Assembly: GCA_025360015.1 (NCBI GenBank)
Contig: JANYCZ010000008.1
Location: 124,001-188,000, forward strand
Reading direction: 5' to 3'
DNA length: 64,000 bases
Source: Verrucomicrobiota bacterium
GTDB taxonomy: Bacteria > Verrucomicrobiota > Verrucomicrobiia > Verrucomicrobiales > Verrucomicrobiaceae
A program made the position numbers and the translations under genes. Positions within the stretch are counted from its first letter, which is position 1, and every line of letters begins with the position of its first letter. Positions 45,201-52,570 of this stretch are shown here, in pieces. Under the pieces are notes generated by a model. The model saw only the letters and a program-made list of their open reading frames with translations, was not told the DNA's origin and made no database searches.

Positions 45201-46569
45201 CCTTCACATCCTTCAAGATGGCGGCTTCCTGCTCGGGAGTGAGTTTGACGATCTTCGGCGCGCTGTTGCCTGATTCTTTGAAGGGATCGCTGGCCTTGTC
45301 GTATTCCTTCTTCTGCGCCTCGCTGAGCTTCGGCGTGAAGCCTTTGAGATTCGGTCCCTTGAAGACGACCTCGCGGATGCTGGCCCAGCCGCCGCTCGTT
45401 TTGCCCAGCGCGTGGATCTTTACAAAGCGGATGCCTTCCACCTTGGCGAAGTCGTTTGAGTAGGGCGCGTTCTTCGTGTTGGCGCTGCCATCGACGAGCG
45501 TGGTCCACGCTTTGCCATCGGTGCTGCCTTCGACTTTGAACTGATACACGCCGCCATTTTCCCAGGTGGTCTGAATGCCGGTGAGCGTCTGCGGCTTTTC
45601 GAATTCAAGCTGGAGCCACTGCGGGTAGTCGGGGCTCGCGGCGCACCAGCGGGTAGTTGGATCGCCATCCACGGCTTTCCACGCAAAGTTTTCCTTGCCG
45701 TTCTCTTGGCTGCTGGCGCTGGCTTTGATGGGAAGCGCGTCCTTCGGCGTCGGTGGGGGCGCTGCTGGCTTCGGAGCTTCGACGGGCTTGGCGGCGACGA
45801 AGGTCACTTTGTTCTCGCCCTTGAACGGAGTCAGGTAGTCCGGCGTGAGCTTGTCCATGGCCCACAGCAGGCCGCGCGTGACGAGATCGAGGTAGCGGGC
45901 ATCTGCCACGGTTTCGTTGTTGTGGCCGATGGTGGTGCTGAAGCTGCGCGCACCCGCTTTCTCATTCGTCCAGGCCACCACGTAGTCCACGTCCTTGCCT
46001 TTGACGACCTGCTTGCCCATGGCGAGCGGATGACCGTCGAAGATGTTCAGGTTGTTGTAGAGCTCTTCTTTGATCGTGGTCCAGTCGGCCAGCGGCTTGG
46101 TGATCGGGTGCTCCTTGTCCACAAACGTCAGCGCGATCGGCTCCTGCGGGCCGTGGGAAGCGGATTGAATGCCGAGGTGCTTGAACCACGCATCCGTGCC
46201 GGTGCGGAAGCTGTGCATGGCGCAGTGCAGATGCACGGCGGGAATGGTTTGATGCGCATCGAGGATGCGCTTCACCACGGCCATGTCCTTCACGCCGGCG
46301 GCGCATTCGTCGTGGATGATGATGTCGTAGCCTTTGGCCCAATCGGGGTTGTCATAGAGCGGCAGCGGCGGGGTGACGGATTTGTCGTCCGTCCACACCA
46401 CATCCACTTGAACATTGGCCCGCGCCTGGATGCCCTGGCTCAGGATCACATGCTGCTTGGCATAATCATGGCAGCAGCCACCGGCGACGAGGAGGGCCTT
46501 GAGCGGCTTGGTTTCGGCGTGGCCGAAGGGGGCTGCGGCGAGGAGGAACAGGAGTACGAGAGAACGCAT
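42214..46569 (-). CDS. ThuA/CBM32-like/PVC-type propeller/HEAT/cytochrome c fusion protein
   Basis: A 1,451-residue secreted protein starting at the ATG with signal peptide MRSLVLLFLLAAAPFGHAET. Domains in order: ThuA-like glutamine-amidotransferase fold (ALLVAGGCCHDYAKQHVILS, residues ~20-250); a Pro-rich linker; an F5/8 type C/CBM32-like domain (FAWKAVDGDPTTRWCAASPD, ~275-405); a PVC-type NHL/quinoprotein-like propeller (GFEVSLFAPPQSANYPVFIA, then NDGGGWNVRFHHFTGLDNHG, ~450-790); HEAT-like repeats (~800-1300); and a cytochrome c domain with CIACH haem site. This architecture is characteristic of planctomycetes and verrucomicrobia and suggests oxidation of sugars or polysaccharide fragments with electron transfer to a cytochrome. 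The DNA at ~43650-44040 is about 47% GC, well below its flanks. The carboxy end abuts a family B repeat. Confidence 0.9.
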   Translation of the reverse strand: MRSLVLLFLLAAAPFGHAETKPLKALLVAGGCCHDYAKQHVILSQGIQARANVQVDVVWTDDKSVTPPLPLYDNPDWAKGYDIIIHDECAAGVKDMAVVKRILDAHQTIPAVHLHCAMHSFRTGTDAWFKHLGIQSASHGPQEPIALTFVDKEHPITKPLADWTTIKEELYNNLNIFDGHPLAMGKQVVKGKDVDYVVAWTNEKAGARSFSTTIGHNNETVADARYLDLVTRGLLWAMDKLTPDYLTPFKGENKVTFVAAKPVEAPKPAAPPPTPKDALPIKASASSQENGKENFAWKAVDGDPTTRWCAASPDYPQWLQLEFEKPQTLTGIQTTWENGGVYQFKVEGSTDGKAWTTLVDGSANTKNAPYSNDFAKVEGIRFVKIHALGKTSGGWASIREVVFKGPNLKGFTPKLSEAQKKEYDKASDPFKESGNSAPKIVKLTPEQEAAILKDVKVPEGFEVSLFAPPQSANYPVFIAAAPDGTLYVSSDGNGSLGRNPHRGRILRLKDHDGDGRADEVKEFVKDVDAPRGLVWDKDRLYLVHPPHLSAYIDKDGDGVADEEKVLVKNIAFGYDQRPADHTTNGLSLGIDGWLYIAGGDFGFMDAEGTDGRHLQHRGGGVIRVRPDGTGLEIYSTGTRNILEVAISPLMDIFARDNTNDGGGWNVRFHHFTGLDNHGYPRLYKNFPDECIAPLADYGGGSGCGAVYIDEPGFGKWNNAPFTCDWGTGALWHHQVKPKGATFEETEKPQPFIQMTRPTDADVDGNSRVYCASWKGATFNWEGPDVGYIVQVKPKGFKAEPLPDFAKASDSELVKQLESPSYRRRMDAQREVQRRKLSLASRAAIITMLDEGKAPLSARAAAICAFGGLSLDEKRQTTFALDKQTFRFGVRHFSDYGLLVDDSKEWINQDPRLAVEVAVAAARTKKVEQVIDSLLPWIGKDPIVTHTLIRSLAACKAWSVAFKLIDDPKLEARAKFHVLRALAMMHQPEVVTGLIERLAKTTDPALRQSILSALCRLHFHEGEWKGDSWGTRPDTRGPYYQPEEWGETPKIAAALKEALAKASPEEAAFLVKEMNRNRIQSSDALERILVLAKQDAKVIPDAVAQLATADTIPADGIPLLIAAANSKDLDPQNAAATLANTLTAIAKTDSAEAWTAALNALVTLDAQQGSGKEQDAGRTAFLTAPKLENVHQAFETEATKIGTPPAAWAEAALLSLAARKGGSPEAREMSQKALDAGWTDAKRRFQIINTAVKIKSHVMDDKILAAISDSDPRVVNAAQNAVKNLKLVAKGEDKTPKIGSLKPEDALTAVLKTKGDITIGEQIFTKATCIACHTTKESEAQKGPYLGNIAQTYKRPELAQNILDPNKTIAQGFASEVVTLNDGTQQLGFITLESADNVKLRNVAAQEFTFAVKDIKSRQKLPISIMPPGLMTNFTVREFASLLDFLESLAKK

Positions 46570-46639
46570 GAGAAATCGGGGGGACGCAGAAGCCGCATAA
46601 AAAGCGGGGTTTCTATCAGAAAAGTATTGGAGGGGGTAG

Positions 46640-46665
46640 AGTTGCCCAGTTGCGGCGCAGATGGA
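46640..46665 (+). repeat. Family C palindromic repeat, partial copy
   Basis: AGTTGCCCAGTTGCGGCGCA followed by GATGGA closely matches 53472-53497, the core of the family C element. It lies upstream of the ThuA fusion gene in the 323-base gap up to 46892. The rest of that gap holds a GCGGAATAAATTCCGC palindrome near 46871-46886 and no convincing gene. Confidence 0.6.
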
Positions 46666-46892
46666 TGACTCAAGCACCATGAGATGGCTGTGGCGAATGC
46701 AGCACCTTAGGCCACAGCGCCCAAGGCGCGCGGGCCTCCGAGCCCGCAGCGGGTCGCTTTCAGATTGCGGATGGTGCTTCATGACCAGCATCGCCAATAC
46801 GAGAATCATCGGCGGAGCGAAAGAAAGGGCTGCTGGGGACACTTCGGCGCTGTGCATGCTCATGGAGTGCTGCGGAATAAATTCCGCGCTCC

Positions 46893-47741
46893 TCACCGGC
46901 CGAAGCGCGCTTTGATCAAATGGCTGCCGAGGATCCAGACCTTGTGCAGCTTGCTGAGGCGGGCGCGTTTGGAGAAGACGGGGTAGCGCTCGCGCTTGAG
47001 CTTTTCGAGGATGCGCGAATAAATCGCAGCCATGATCTCGGAGGCGACCATGTTCTTGCGGTCTTCCGGCGGCAGCAGCTTCTGCGCGGCGTCATAGTAG
47101 CTGCGTGCACGGGCGTATTGGAAGTCCATCATCTTGATGAAGCGCTCGCTCGGGCGCGCATCCAGGATTTCGCTTTCCAGCACGCCAAATTTTCGCAGCT
47201 CCGCCTGCGGAATGTAGATGCGGCCGGTGTCCTTGGCATCCTGCCCGACATCGCGGATGATATTGGTAAACTGCAGCGCGTAGCCCAGATTGATGGCGTA
47301 GTCCTTGGTGGCGGGATTTTGATGGCCGAAGATTTCGATGCTCACCAGCCCGACCACGCTCGCGACTTTGTAGCAGTAGCCCAGCAGTTCCTCAAAGGTC
47401 TCGTAGCGCGTCTTCGTGATGTCGCTGGCGACGCCGTCGATGATCTCGCAGAGCCAAGCGCGGGGGAAGCCGTACTTTTGCGGGAGCAGGAGCATTTCAT
47501 CCAGCACGGGATGTCCCGGCGGCTTGCCTTCTTCCACGCAGGTCTTCCAGTGGGTAAGCTCCCGGTCCTTGTCCTCTGCGCTGGTCTGGGGATCGTCAGC
47601 GATGTCATCCACCACGCGGCAGAAGGCGTAAAAGGCGATCATGTCGCGGCGGCGTTCCTTGGGCAGGCAGGCGAGCGCGAAAGCGAGGTTCGACTTCGCC
47701 CGCCGCACGATCTGTTCAGGAGAGAGCGTGCCGCTGGTCAT
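46893..47741 (-). CDS. Squalene/phytoene synthase family protein
   Basis: A 282-residue head-to-head prenyl synthase. The Asp-rich motifs that bind the diphosphates and Mg2+ are DDIADD (residues 45-50, in FCRVVDDIADD) and TNIIRDVGQDAKDTGRIYIP (second motif, Asp164-Asp171). The start used is ATG 47741; the frame extends far upstream through the overlapping membrane-protein gene, which is not coding in this frame. It probably makes squalene (HpnC/HpnD type) or phytoene. Its start overlaps the membrane-protein stop by four bases. Neither carotenoid nor hopanoid genes adjoin it, so the product is not settled. Confidence 0.92.
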   Translation of the reverse strand: MTSGTLSPEQIVRRAKSNLAFALACLPKERRRDMIAFYAFCRVVDDIADDPQTSAEDKDRELTHWKTCVEEGKPPGHPVLDEMLLLPQKYGFPRAWLCEIIDGVASDITKTRYETFEELLGYCYKVASVVGLVSIEIFGHQNPATKDYAINLGYALQFTNIIRDVGQDAKDTGRIYIPQAELRKFGVLESEILDARPSERFIKMMDFQYARARSYYDAAQKLLPPEDRKNMVASEIMAAIYSRILEKLKRERYPVFSKRARLSKLHKVWILGSHLIKARFGR

Positions 47742-48814
47742 GCGGAAGGGGGACGTGAAAAGCCAAGGCGCAGCATGAGAAGGAGAGCTGTTAGCAATAG
47801 CCAGCAATCGAGCATGGCAAGCACCAAAGCATTCAGCGCCAGCCCAATCATGCGCCAAAGTGGCGAATCGGCCCAAAAAGCGCGCCCCATTTCCATGGCG
47901 TAGAGCGCCAGAATGAAAAGGGCGAGCGCCGTGATGGAGAGCAGGAGCAACGGCACGGCGGCACGCCACAGGATGCGCAGGGAGGCCGCGCCCTGCCGCC
48001 AGAACGCCCCCGGCACCGCCGCCACCGCGACGGGCAGCGCCGCAAACAGCAGGAGCAGCTCCACCCACCACCAGGCACCCACGCTTTGCGGCGTATTGCG
48101 CTGCCACCAGCGCCAGCTCATCCACAGCAGATCAAACCCTGCGAGAAACGCCACGCTCTGCCAGCGCGCAAAGACATGCTCCACCGCTGCAGCGGCATCG
48201 CCCCCGGCGTCGGTATCCTGCGGCCTTTCCCAGGCCATCATATAGCGTACCAGCCACACCTGCACGCCCGCCGCCGCTATGGCGGTGAAAATGTAACGCA
48301 GCCCCAGTTTCACCGTCTCCACGCTTTCAGCCAGCAACTGCCGCAGACTTGCGCCCTCCAGACCCAGCCAGGCAAAGCCAATGAGGGTAACGGTAAGCAG
48401 AACGGCTTTTTGCTCCAGCACAGGTCGGCGCTCGCCGTAGCGGTAGGGCCAGCGCCAGATGCGCACCGTCAGAAACACCAGCGCCACCGGCACCAGGCAG
48501 GCCAGCGGCCACGGCGGCACCAGCGCATGCGGCAGGCAGGCCATGTGCGCCAGCGCATCGCGGGCGAGCGGCAGCAGCATTTCCTGCCAGTCAGTGAGCT
48601 GGGCCAGCGAGTAGGGTGCATGCGCTGCCTCGCCAAAAACACCGGCCAGCAGCAGGGCCCCGGCAGTGCAGAGGATCAGCGCCGGCCGCAGCCGCAGGCA
48701 GTCCCAGGCGTCCGACAAATGCCTGCGCAGCGGATGCCAGCACAGGTGCAGCACCAGCCCGGCGGCAAAGCCGAGGAGGGCGAGCACGGTCGATTGCCAG
48801 GGGGTCAAATTCAA
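47738..48814 (-). CDS. Polytopic membrane protein coupled to the prenyl synthase gene
   Basis: A 358-residue protein I do not recognise. It has about eight predicted transmembrane helices (VLALLGFAAGLVLHLCW; ALILCTAGALLLAGVFG; LACLVPVALVFLTVRIW; AVLLTVTLIGFAWLGL; AVPLLLLSITALALFILAL; MIGLALNALVLAMLDCWLLL) with a soluble loop near AWERPQDTDAGGDAAAAVE. It overlaps the downstream squalene/phytoene synthase start by four bases, so the genes are translationally coupled. A role with lipid or isoprenoid products is an inference from that coupling. Confidence 0.75.
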   Translation of the reverse strand: MNLTPWQSTVLALLGFAAGLVLHLCWHPLRRHLSDAWDCLRLRPALILCTAGALLLAGVFGEAAHAPYSLAQLTDWQEMLLPLARDALAHMACLPHALVPPWPLACLVPVALVFLTVRIWRWPYRYGERRPVLEQKAVLLTVTLIGFAWLGLEGASLRQLLAESVETVKLGLRYIFTAIAAAGVQVWLVRYMMAWERPQDTDAGGDAAAAVEHVFARWQSVAFLAGFDLLWMSWRWWQRNTPQSVGAWWWVELLLLFAALPVAVAAVPGAFWRQGAASLRILWRAAVPLLLLSITALALFILALYAMEMGRAFWADSPLWRMIGLALNALVLAMLDCWLLLTALLLMLRLGFSRPPSA

Positions 48815-48881
48815 AGCGGTTGATCAATTCGCGAAAACATCTCGACATGCCAGTGCGTATTCGCTTCTCTCCATTCCGCCC

Positions 48882-50234
48882 ATGAAATCACCCGCCGCAC
48901 TCCTGCTCGCCTGCCTGTCCTTCACTTCCGCTGCTCTCGCCGAAAACTGGCCAAGCTGGCGCGGACCGAACCAGGACGGCTCCTCGGGCGAAACCGGCCT
49001 GCCGGAAAAGTTCAGCACCACTGAAGGCGTGAAGTGGGCCACTGAGATGCCGGGCCTCTCCGCGTCCGTGCCCGTCATCTGGGGCGACAACCTCTTCATC
49101 ACCGCGCCCATTGTGGCGGAGAAAAAACTCGTCGGCCTGTGCTACGACAAAAAGACCGGCAAGGAAAAGTGGCGTGTGACCGTCAGCGAAGGCGATGAGA
49201 TTCAGTGGGACGACAAGAGCAATCTCGCCAGCCCTTCCGCCGTGACGGACGGTGACCGCGTGTACTTCCTCTTTGCCAACGCCATCGCCGCCGCGTGCGA
49301 TTTCAAGGGCAAGATCGTCTGGAAGCGCGACTTCAAAGAAACGCACGGCGCCTTCGCCACGCAGTGGACCTATGGCAGCAGCCCCGCGCTCGACGGTGGC
49401 AAGCTCTACATCCAGGTACTGCAGCGCAATGAGGCCTTCAAGTTTCAGGAGAAGTTTGAAAAGGGCACGGCTGGCAAGGACATGAGCAGCTACATCCTCG
49501 CCATTGATCCGGCCACCGGCAAGGATCTCTGGAAGCACATCCGCCCCAGCCTCGCCTCCACCGAATCGCTGGAAGCATTCAGCAGTCCGATCTTCGCGAC
49601 CCACAAGGGCCAGCGTCTCATGCTCATCTCCGGCGGTGACACCCTGACCATCCACGACGCCGCCACCGGCAAGGAATTCTCCCGCATCGCCACCTGGAAC
49701 CCACCCGGCGAAGGCTACAACAAGTTCTTCCGCCTCGTCCCCTCCCCGGTGACTGGCGACGGCATGGCCATCGTCTGCGCACCGAAGAATTCCCCCATCT
49801 TTGCCATCCCGCTCGACTCCAAAGGCGAAACCAAGCCGGTCTGGCAGACAGAGCCCAAAGGCGTGACCAGCGACGTGCCCACGCCTGCGTTCTACAAAGG
49901 CAAATTCTACGTGCTCGACGGCGGCAAAAAACTCCTGAGCTGCCTGGAGCCGAAGACCGGCAAGGTCGTGTGGACCGGCGAACTCGGCGGCAAGACCAAG
50001 TTCGAAAGCAGCCCAACCGTGGTGGATGACAAAGTGTACTGCATCAACTTCTGGGGCGAAGTGTATGTCGCGAAGGCAAACACCGACAAATTTGAACTAC
50101 TCGCTGTAAACGAGATGGGCAACGGCTCCAAGCCCAATGGCAATGCGGCAAGCGTGCGCGCGAGCGTGGCGGTGAGCGATGGCTGCCTGTACATCCGCAC
50201 GCAGGAGAAGCTGTTCTGCATTGGGAAGAAGTGA
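48882..50234 (+). CDS. Secreted PQQ-like beta-propeller protein (second copy)
   Basis: A 450-residue protein with signal peptide MKSPAALLLACLSFTSAALA and mature start ENWPSWRGPNQDGSS. Blades contain GKEKWRVTVSEG, GKIVWKRDFKETH, GKDLWKHIRPS and GKVVWTGELGG. The ending ACC-type fold closes the ring (VSDGCLYIRTQEKLFCIG). This W-x-x-x-RGP opening is shared with the product of 17211-18554. Function is unknown; it may be a quinoprotein-like scaffold or PQQ-binding protein. No catalytic Asp or Glu could be confirmed. Confidence 0.83.
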   Translation: MKSPAALLLACLSFTSAALAENWPSWRGPNQDGSSGETGLPEKFSTTEGVKWATEMPGLSASVPVIWGDNLFITAPIVAEKKLVGLCYDKKTGKEKWRVTVSEGDEIQWDDKSNLASPSAVTDGDRVYFLFANAIAAACDFKGKIVWKRDFKETHGAFATQWTYGSSPALDGGKLYIQVLQRNEAFKFQEKFEKGTAGKDMSSYILAIDPATGKDLWKHIRPSLASTESLEAFSSPIFATHKGQRLMLISGGDTLTIHDAATGKEFSRIATWNPPGEGYNKFFRLVPSPVTGDGMAIVCAPKNSPIFAIPLDSKGETKPVWQTEPKGVTSDVPTPAFYKGKFYVLDGGKKLLSCLEPKTGKVVWTGELGGKTKFESSPTVVDDKVYCINFWGEVYVAKANTDKFELLAVNEMGNGSKPNGNAASVRASVAVSDGCLYIRTQEKLFCIGKK

Positions 50235-50249
50235 GCGCAGTGCCTTAAT

Positions 50250-50279
50250 AAAGTACTGGCGAGCTTTAGCTCGTTCTGG
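50250..50279 (+). repeat. Family A palindromic repeat, copy 2
   Basis: AAAGTACTGGCGAGCTTTAG continues CTCGTTCTGG and matches 27 of 30 bases with 13636-13665. It lies just after the propeller gene stop and pairs with an inverted copy 15 bases downstream. Confidence 0.82.
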
Positions 50280-50294
50280 GCTCATGGCGCGTTT

Positions 50295-50323
50295 CCAGAC
50301 GAGCTAAAGCTCGGAACTACTTT
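50295..50323 (-). repeat. Family A palindromic repeat, inverted copy
   Basis: CCAGACGAGCTAAAGCTCGG continues AACTACTTT. It is the reverse complement of 50250-50279 apart from a one-base gap and a few changes. Together the two make a ~74-base inverted pair separating the propeller and phosphodiesterase genes. Confidence 0.82.
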
Positions 50324-50338
50324 CCAGAAATACCTCCC

Positions 50339-51709
50339 ATGCTCACTCGCACCCTCGCCCTCTTCGTCACCGCAACGACACTCGCTCACGCAGCTCCCAC
50401 CGAGCACGTCATCCTCATCAGCATCGACGGCTGGGCGCATCAGTACATGGATGATCCCAAGTGCCACATGCCCGCCGTGAAGGCGCTGGCGGCGAAAGGC
50501 GTGAGGGCGAAGCGCATGGAGTGCTCGTTCCCCACGGTGACGTGGACGAACCACACGACGCTGGTCACCGGCGTGCATCCGGCGAAGCACGGCGTGCTGG
50601 CCAATGAGTACTTTGACCGCGCCACGAGGAAGAAGGTGCCGCTGATTCCTGACCCGCTTTTTAACAAGGAAGAGATCGTCAAATCGCCGACCATTTACGA
50701 TGCCGCCAAGGCCGCCGGTTTGACCACCGCGGGCGTGATCTGGCCCGCCTCACGCGGGGCGAAGACGCTGGACTGGACGGTGCCTGATGTGTTTGAGCAG
50801 GAGCTGTTCGAGAAATACGGCACCCCTTCCCTGCTGGAGGACGCACGTGCGGCGGGCATCCCGATCGAGAAGCAGAACGAGTGGTGCAAAGCGGGCAATC
50901 CGGGCAAGGCGCAGCGGGACTACATGTACTCGCTGCTCGCGCAACACATCATCAAGAAGCACAAGCCGAACTTTCTGGCGCTGCATTTGGTGAGCCTCGA
51001 TTCTTTTGAGCATGCGCATGGCCGCCAGGTGGCGGAGGCCTACTGGGCGGCGAATGATTCGGACAACCGCGTGGCGGACATCGTGCGTGCCACGGAGGAG
51101 GCGGGCATCCGCGACAAAACGACCTTCATCATCACCACCGACCACGGCTTCGTCACCTTCACCAAATCCATCAACGCCAACGCCGCCCTGCGGAAAGATG
51201 GCTTCGTCAAATCAGTGCTGGGCAAGAGCCTCGCACCCGACTCCCAAGTCTTCGCCATGGCCGAAGGCGGCGCGTGCTTCGTCTATGTGTTGGATGATGC
51301 GAACCGCGATGGCATTTTGAAACAGATCACCCCGACGCTCGGCAAGCTGGAAGGGGTGGAGGGCGTGGTCGAGGCGAAGGATTTCGATACGAAGCTGCAT
51401 CACGTCACCGCTGCGAAGGATGGTCGCGAACCGGATCTCGTGCTGCTGGCTGTGGATGGCTACACCTTCACCGATTCGCTCGCCGACAACGACGTCATCA
51501 TCCCGAATGATCCGCCGAAAGGCTCCCATGGCCATTTGCAGACGGACCCGAATCTCTACGGCGGCTTCGTCATCAGTGGCGCAGGCGTGAAGCAGGGTGT
51601 CGTGCTGGATGAGATCAAGAACATCGACGTGACGCCCACGATGGCCAAGCTGCTTGGCATTCCCTTCCCTGGAGCGGATGGGCGGGTGCTGGATGAGGCG
51701 CTGAAGTAG
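50339..51709 (+). CDS. Secreted nucleotide pyrophosphatase/phosphodiesterase
   Basis: A 456-residue alkaline-phosphatase-superfamily enzyme with a signal peptide (LALFVTATTLAHA). Metal ligands appear in HVILISIDGWAHQYMD. The nucleophile Thr lies in FPTVTWTNHTTLVTGVHPAKHG, as in type I phosphodiesterases/NPPs. Further ligands appear at TFIITTDHGFVTF and PPKGSHGHLQTDP. It should cleave phosphodiester or pyrophosphate bonds in the periplasm, perhaps scavenging nucleotides. It begins 16 bases after the family A inverted pair. Confidence 0.88.
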   Translation: MLTRTLALFVTATTLAHAAPTEHVILISIDGWAHQYMDDPKCHMPAVKALAAKGVRAKRMECSFPTVTWTNHTTLVTGVHPAKHGVLANEYFDRATRKKVPLIPDPLFNKEEIVKSPTIYDAAKAAGLTTAGVIWPASRGAKTLDWTVPDVFEQELFEKYGTPSLLEDARAAGIPIEKQNEWCKAGNPGKAQRDYMYSLLAQHIIKKHKPNFLALHLVSLDSFEHAHGRQVAEAYWAANDSDNRVADIVRATEEAGIRDKTTFIITTDHGFVTFTKSINANAALRKDGFVKSVLGKSLAPDSQVFAMAEGGACFVYVLDDANRDGILKQITPTLGKLEGVEGVVEAKDFDTKLHHVTAAKDGREPDLVLLAVDGYTFTDSLADNDVIIPNDPPKGSHGHLQTDPNLYGGFVISGAGVKQGVVLDEIKNIDVTPTMAKLLGIPFPGADGRVLDEALK

Positions 51710-51741
51710 GAATTGGGTCACGGCCAGAATTCCGGACCACC

Positions 51742-51779
51742 CCGGGGTCGGGCTGCGAGGCCGCGAAGCGAAACCCCGG
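51742..51779. terminator. Hairpin between convergent genes
   Basis: CCGGGGT (51742-51748) pairs with ACCCCGG (51773-51779) around a 24-base loop. It lies between the convergent phosphodiesterase and lipoprotein genes. No T-run is present on either strand, so it may be a structural or rho-assisted stop. Confidence 0.35.
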
Positions 51780-51787
51780 CACCTTGT

Positions 51788-52417
51788 TTACAGCATGCCC
51801 GGTGTGTAGCGCGGGCGGCCATCTGAGCCAGCACCGATCTGCTGGCGCATGCTGTTGTCATCCAGGGCGCGGTCCACGGCGTCTTGCAGCGCGCGGGAGG
51901 TCAGATCCCGCAGGATGGGGACGGGCGAGCCTGTGCCAGGGCGGTAGGCGGTGCTCTGGCGCTCGCCTTCATAGACTCGCGTGAAAATCACCCGGCCGGA
52001 GACGGCTTCGACCACGTTCACCCGGATGCGCGCATAGCCGTAGGGATGCACGAGAAGCTGGGAGCGCAGATCCTGGATTTCTCCGGTGAGGATGAAACGG
52101 CCTTTGACGTCGGTGGCCAGCATCCCGCGTGACTCCAGCGCGTAGCCGAAGGCGTTGCGCACCACATCGCTGACCGGCAGCCGGGTCTGAATGGTGTCCA
52201 CCGATGGGCCGATGGGCAGGCGCACATGGCCCAGCACCTGAGGCTGCTCGCCGCGCTTGTCCTTGAAATCCCCCACGGCAAACTCTGGGGCACCGCGCAG
52301 CATGCGGCCCGCCTGAGGCACATAGTCGAGGCTGATGACCGAGGAATTACCACAGGAGGAGAGGCTCAGGCAGGCTGCGGCTCCAAGGAGAATGACTGAA
52401 AAGCACCGAAAGTTCAT
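51788..52417 (-). CDS. Outer-membrane lipoprotein
   Basis: A 209-residue protein with a lipobox (LGAAACLSLSSC-GN), so Cys22 is lipidated; Gly at +2 suggests outer-membrane sorting, though PVC sorting rules are uncertain. The mature domain (LPVSDVVRNAFGYALESRGM; RFILTGEIQDLRSQLLVHPY; RVNVVEAVSGRVIFTRVYEG) resembles YajG-like or transport-auxiliary lipoproteins. No enzymatic motif is visible. It is convergent with the phosphodiesterase gene. Confidence 0.78.
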   Translation of the reverse strand: MNFRCFSVILLGAAACLSLSSCGNSSVISLDYVPQAGRMLRGAPEFAVGDFKDKRGEQPQVLGHVRLPIGPSVDTIQTRLPVSDVVRNAFGYALESRGMLATDVKGRFILTGEIQDLRSQLLVHPYGYARIRVNVVEAVSGRVIFTRVYEGERQSTAYRPGTGSPVPILRDLTSRALQDAVDRALDDNSMRQQIGAGSDGRPRYTPGML

Positions 52418-52494
52418 GGGAGACCATCATTAGAACACCTTCGCCACGAATCAATGTGCTAGATTCGATCAGTGCGCCGCCCGCAGGCAAAAAA

Positions 52495-52565
52495 CAACCC
52501 TGCCGGAACTCGGAGCTCAGGAAAAAAACCCCCAAAACCTGAATCCAATTAACCCGGCAGGGTTG
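52495..52565 (+). promoter_or_regulatory. Long-range inverted repeat in the transpeptidase leader
   Basis: CAACCCTGCCGG (52495-52506) and CCGGCAGGGTTG (52554-52565) are perfect 12-base complements with 47 bases between. The right arm covers AGGG (52559-52562), the likely ribosome-binding site 8 bases before ATG 52571. Pairing would occlude translation initiation, so a leader switch is plausible. Confidence 0.5.
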
Positions 52566-52570
52566 ATTTA

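Noticed and set aside
46661..46986. Short plus-strand open frames in the 46.6-46.9 kb gap
   Set aside because: They span palindromic repeats and run into the opposite-strand synthase gene; no coding character.
47742..48125. Amino-terminal extension of the prenyl synthase
   Set aside because: Out-of-frame reading of the overlapping membrane-protein gene; the family begins right at 47741.
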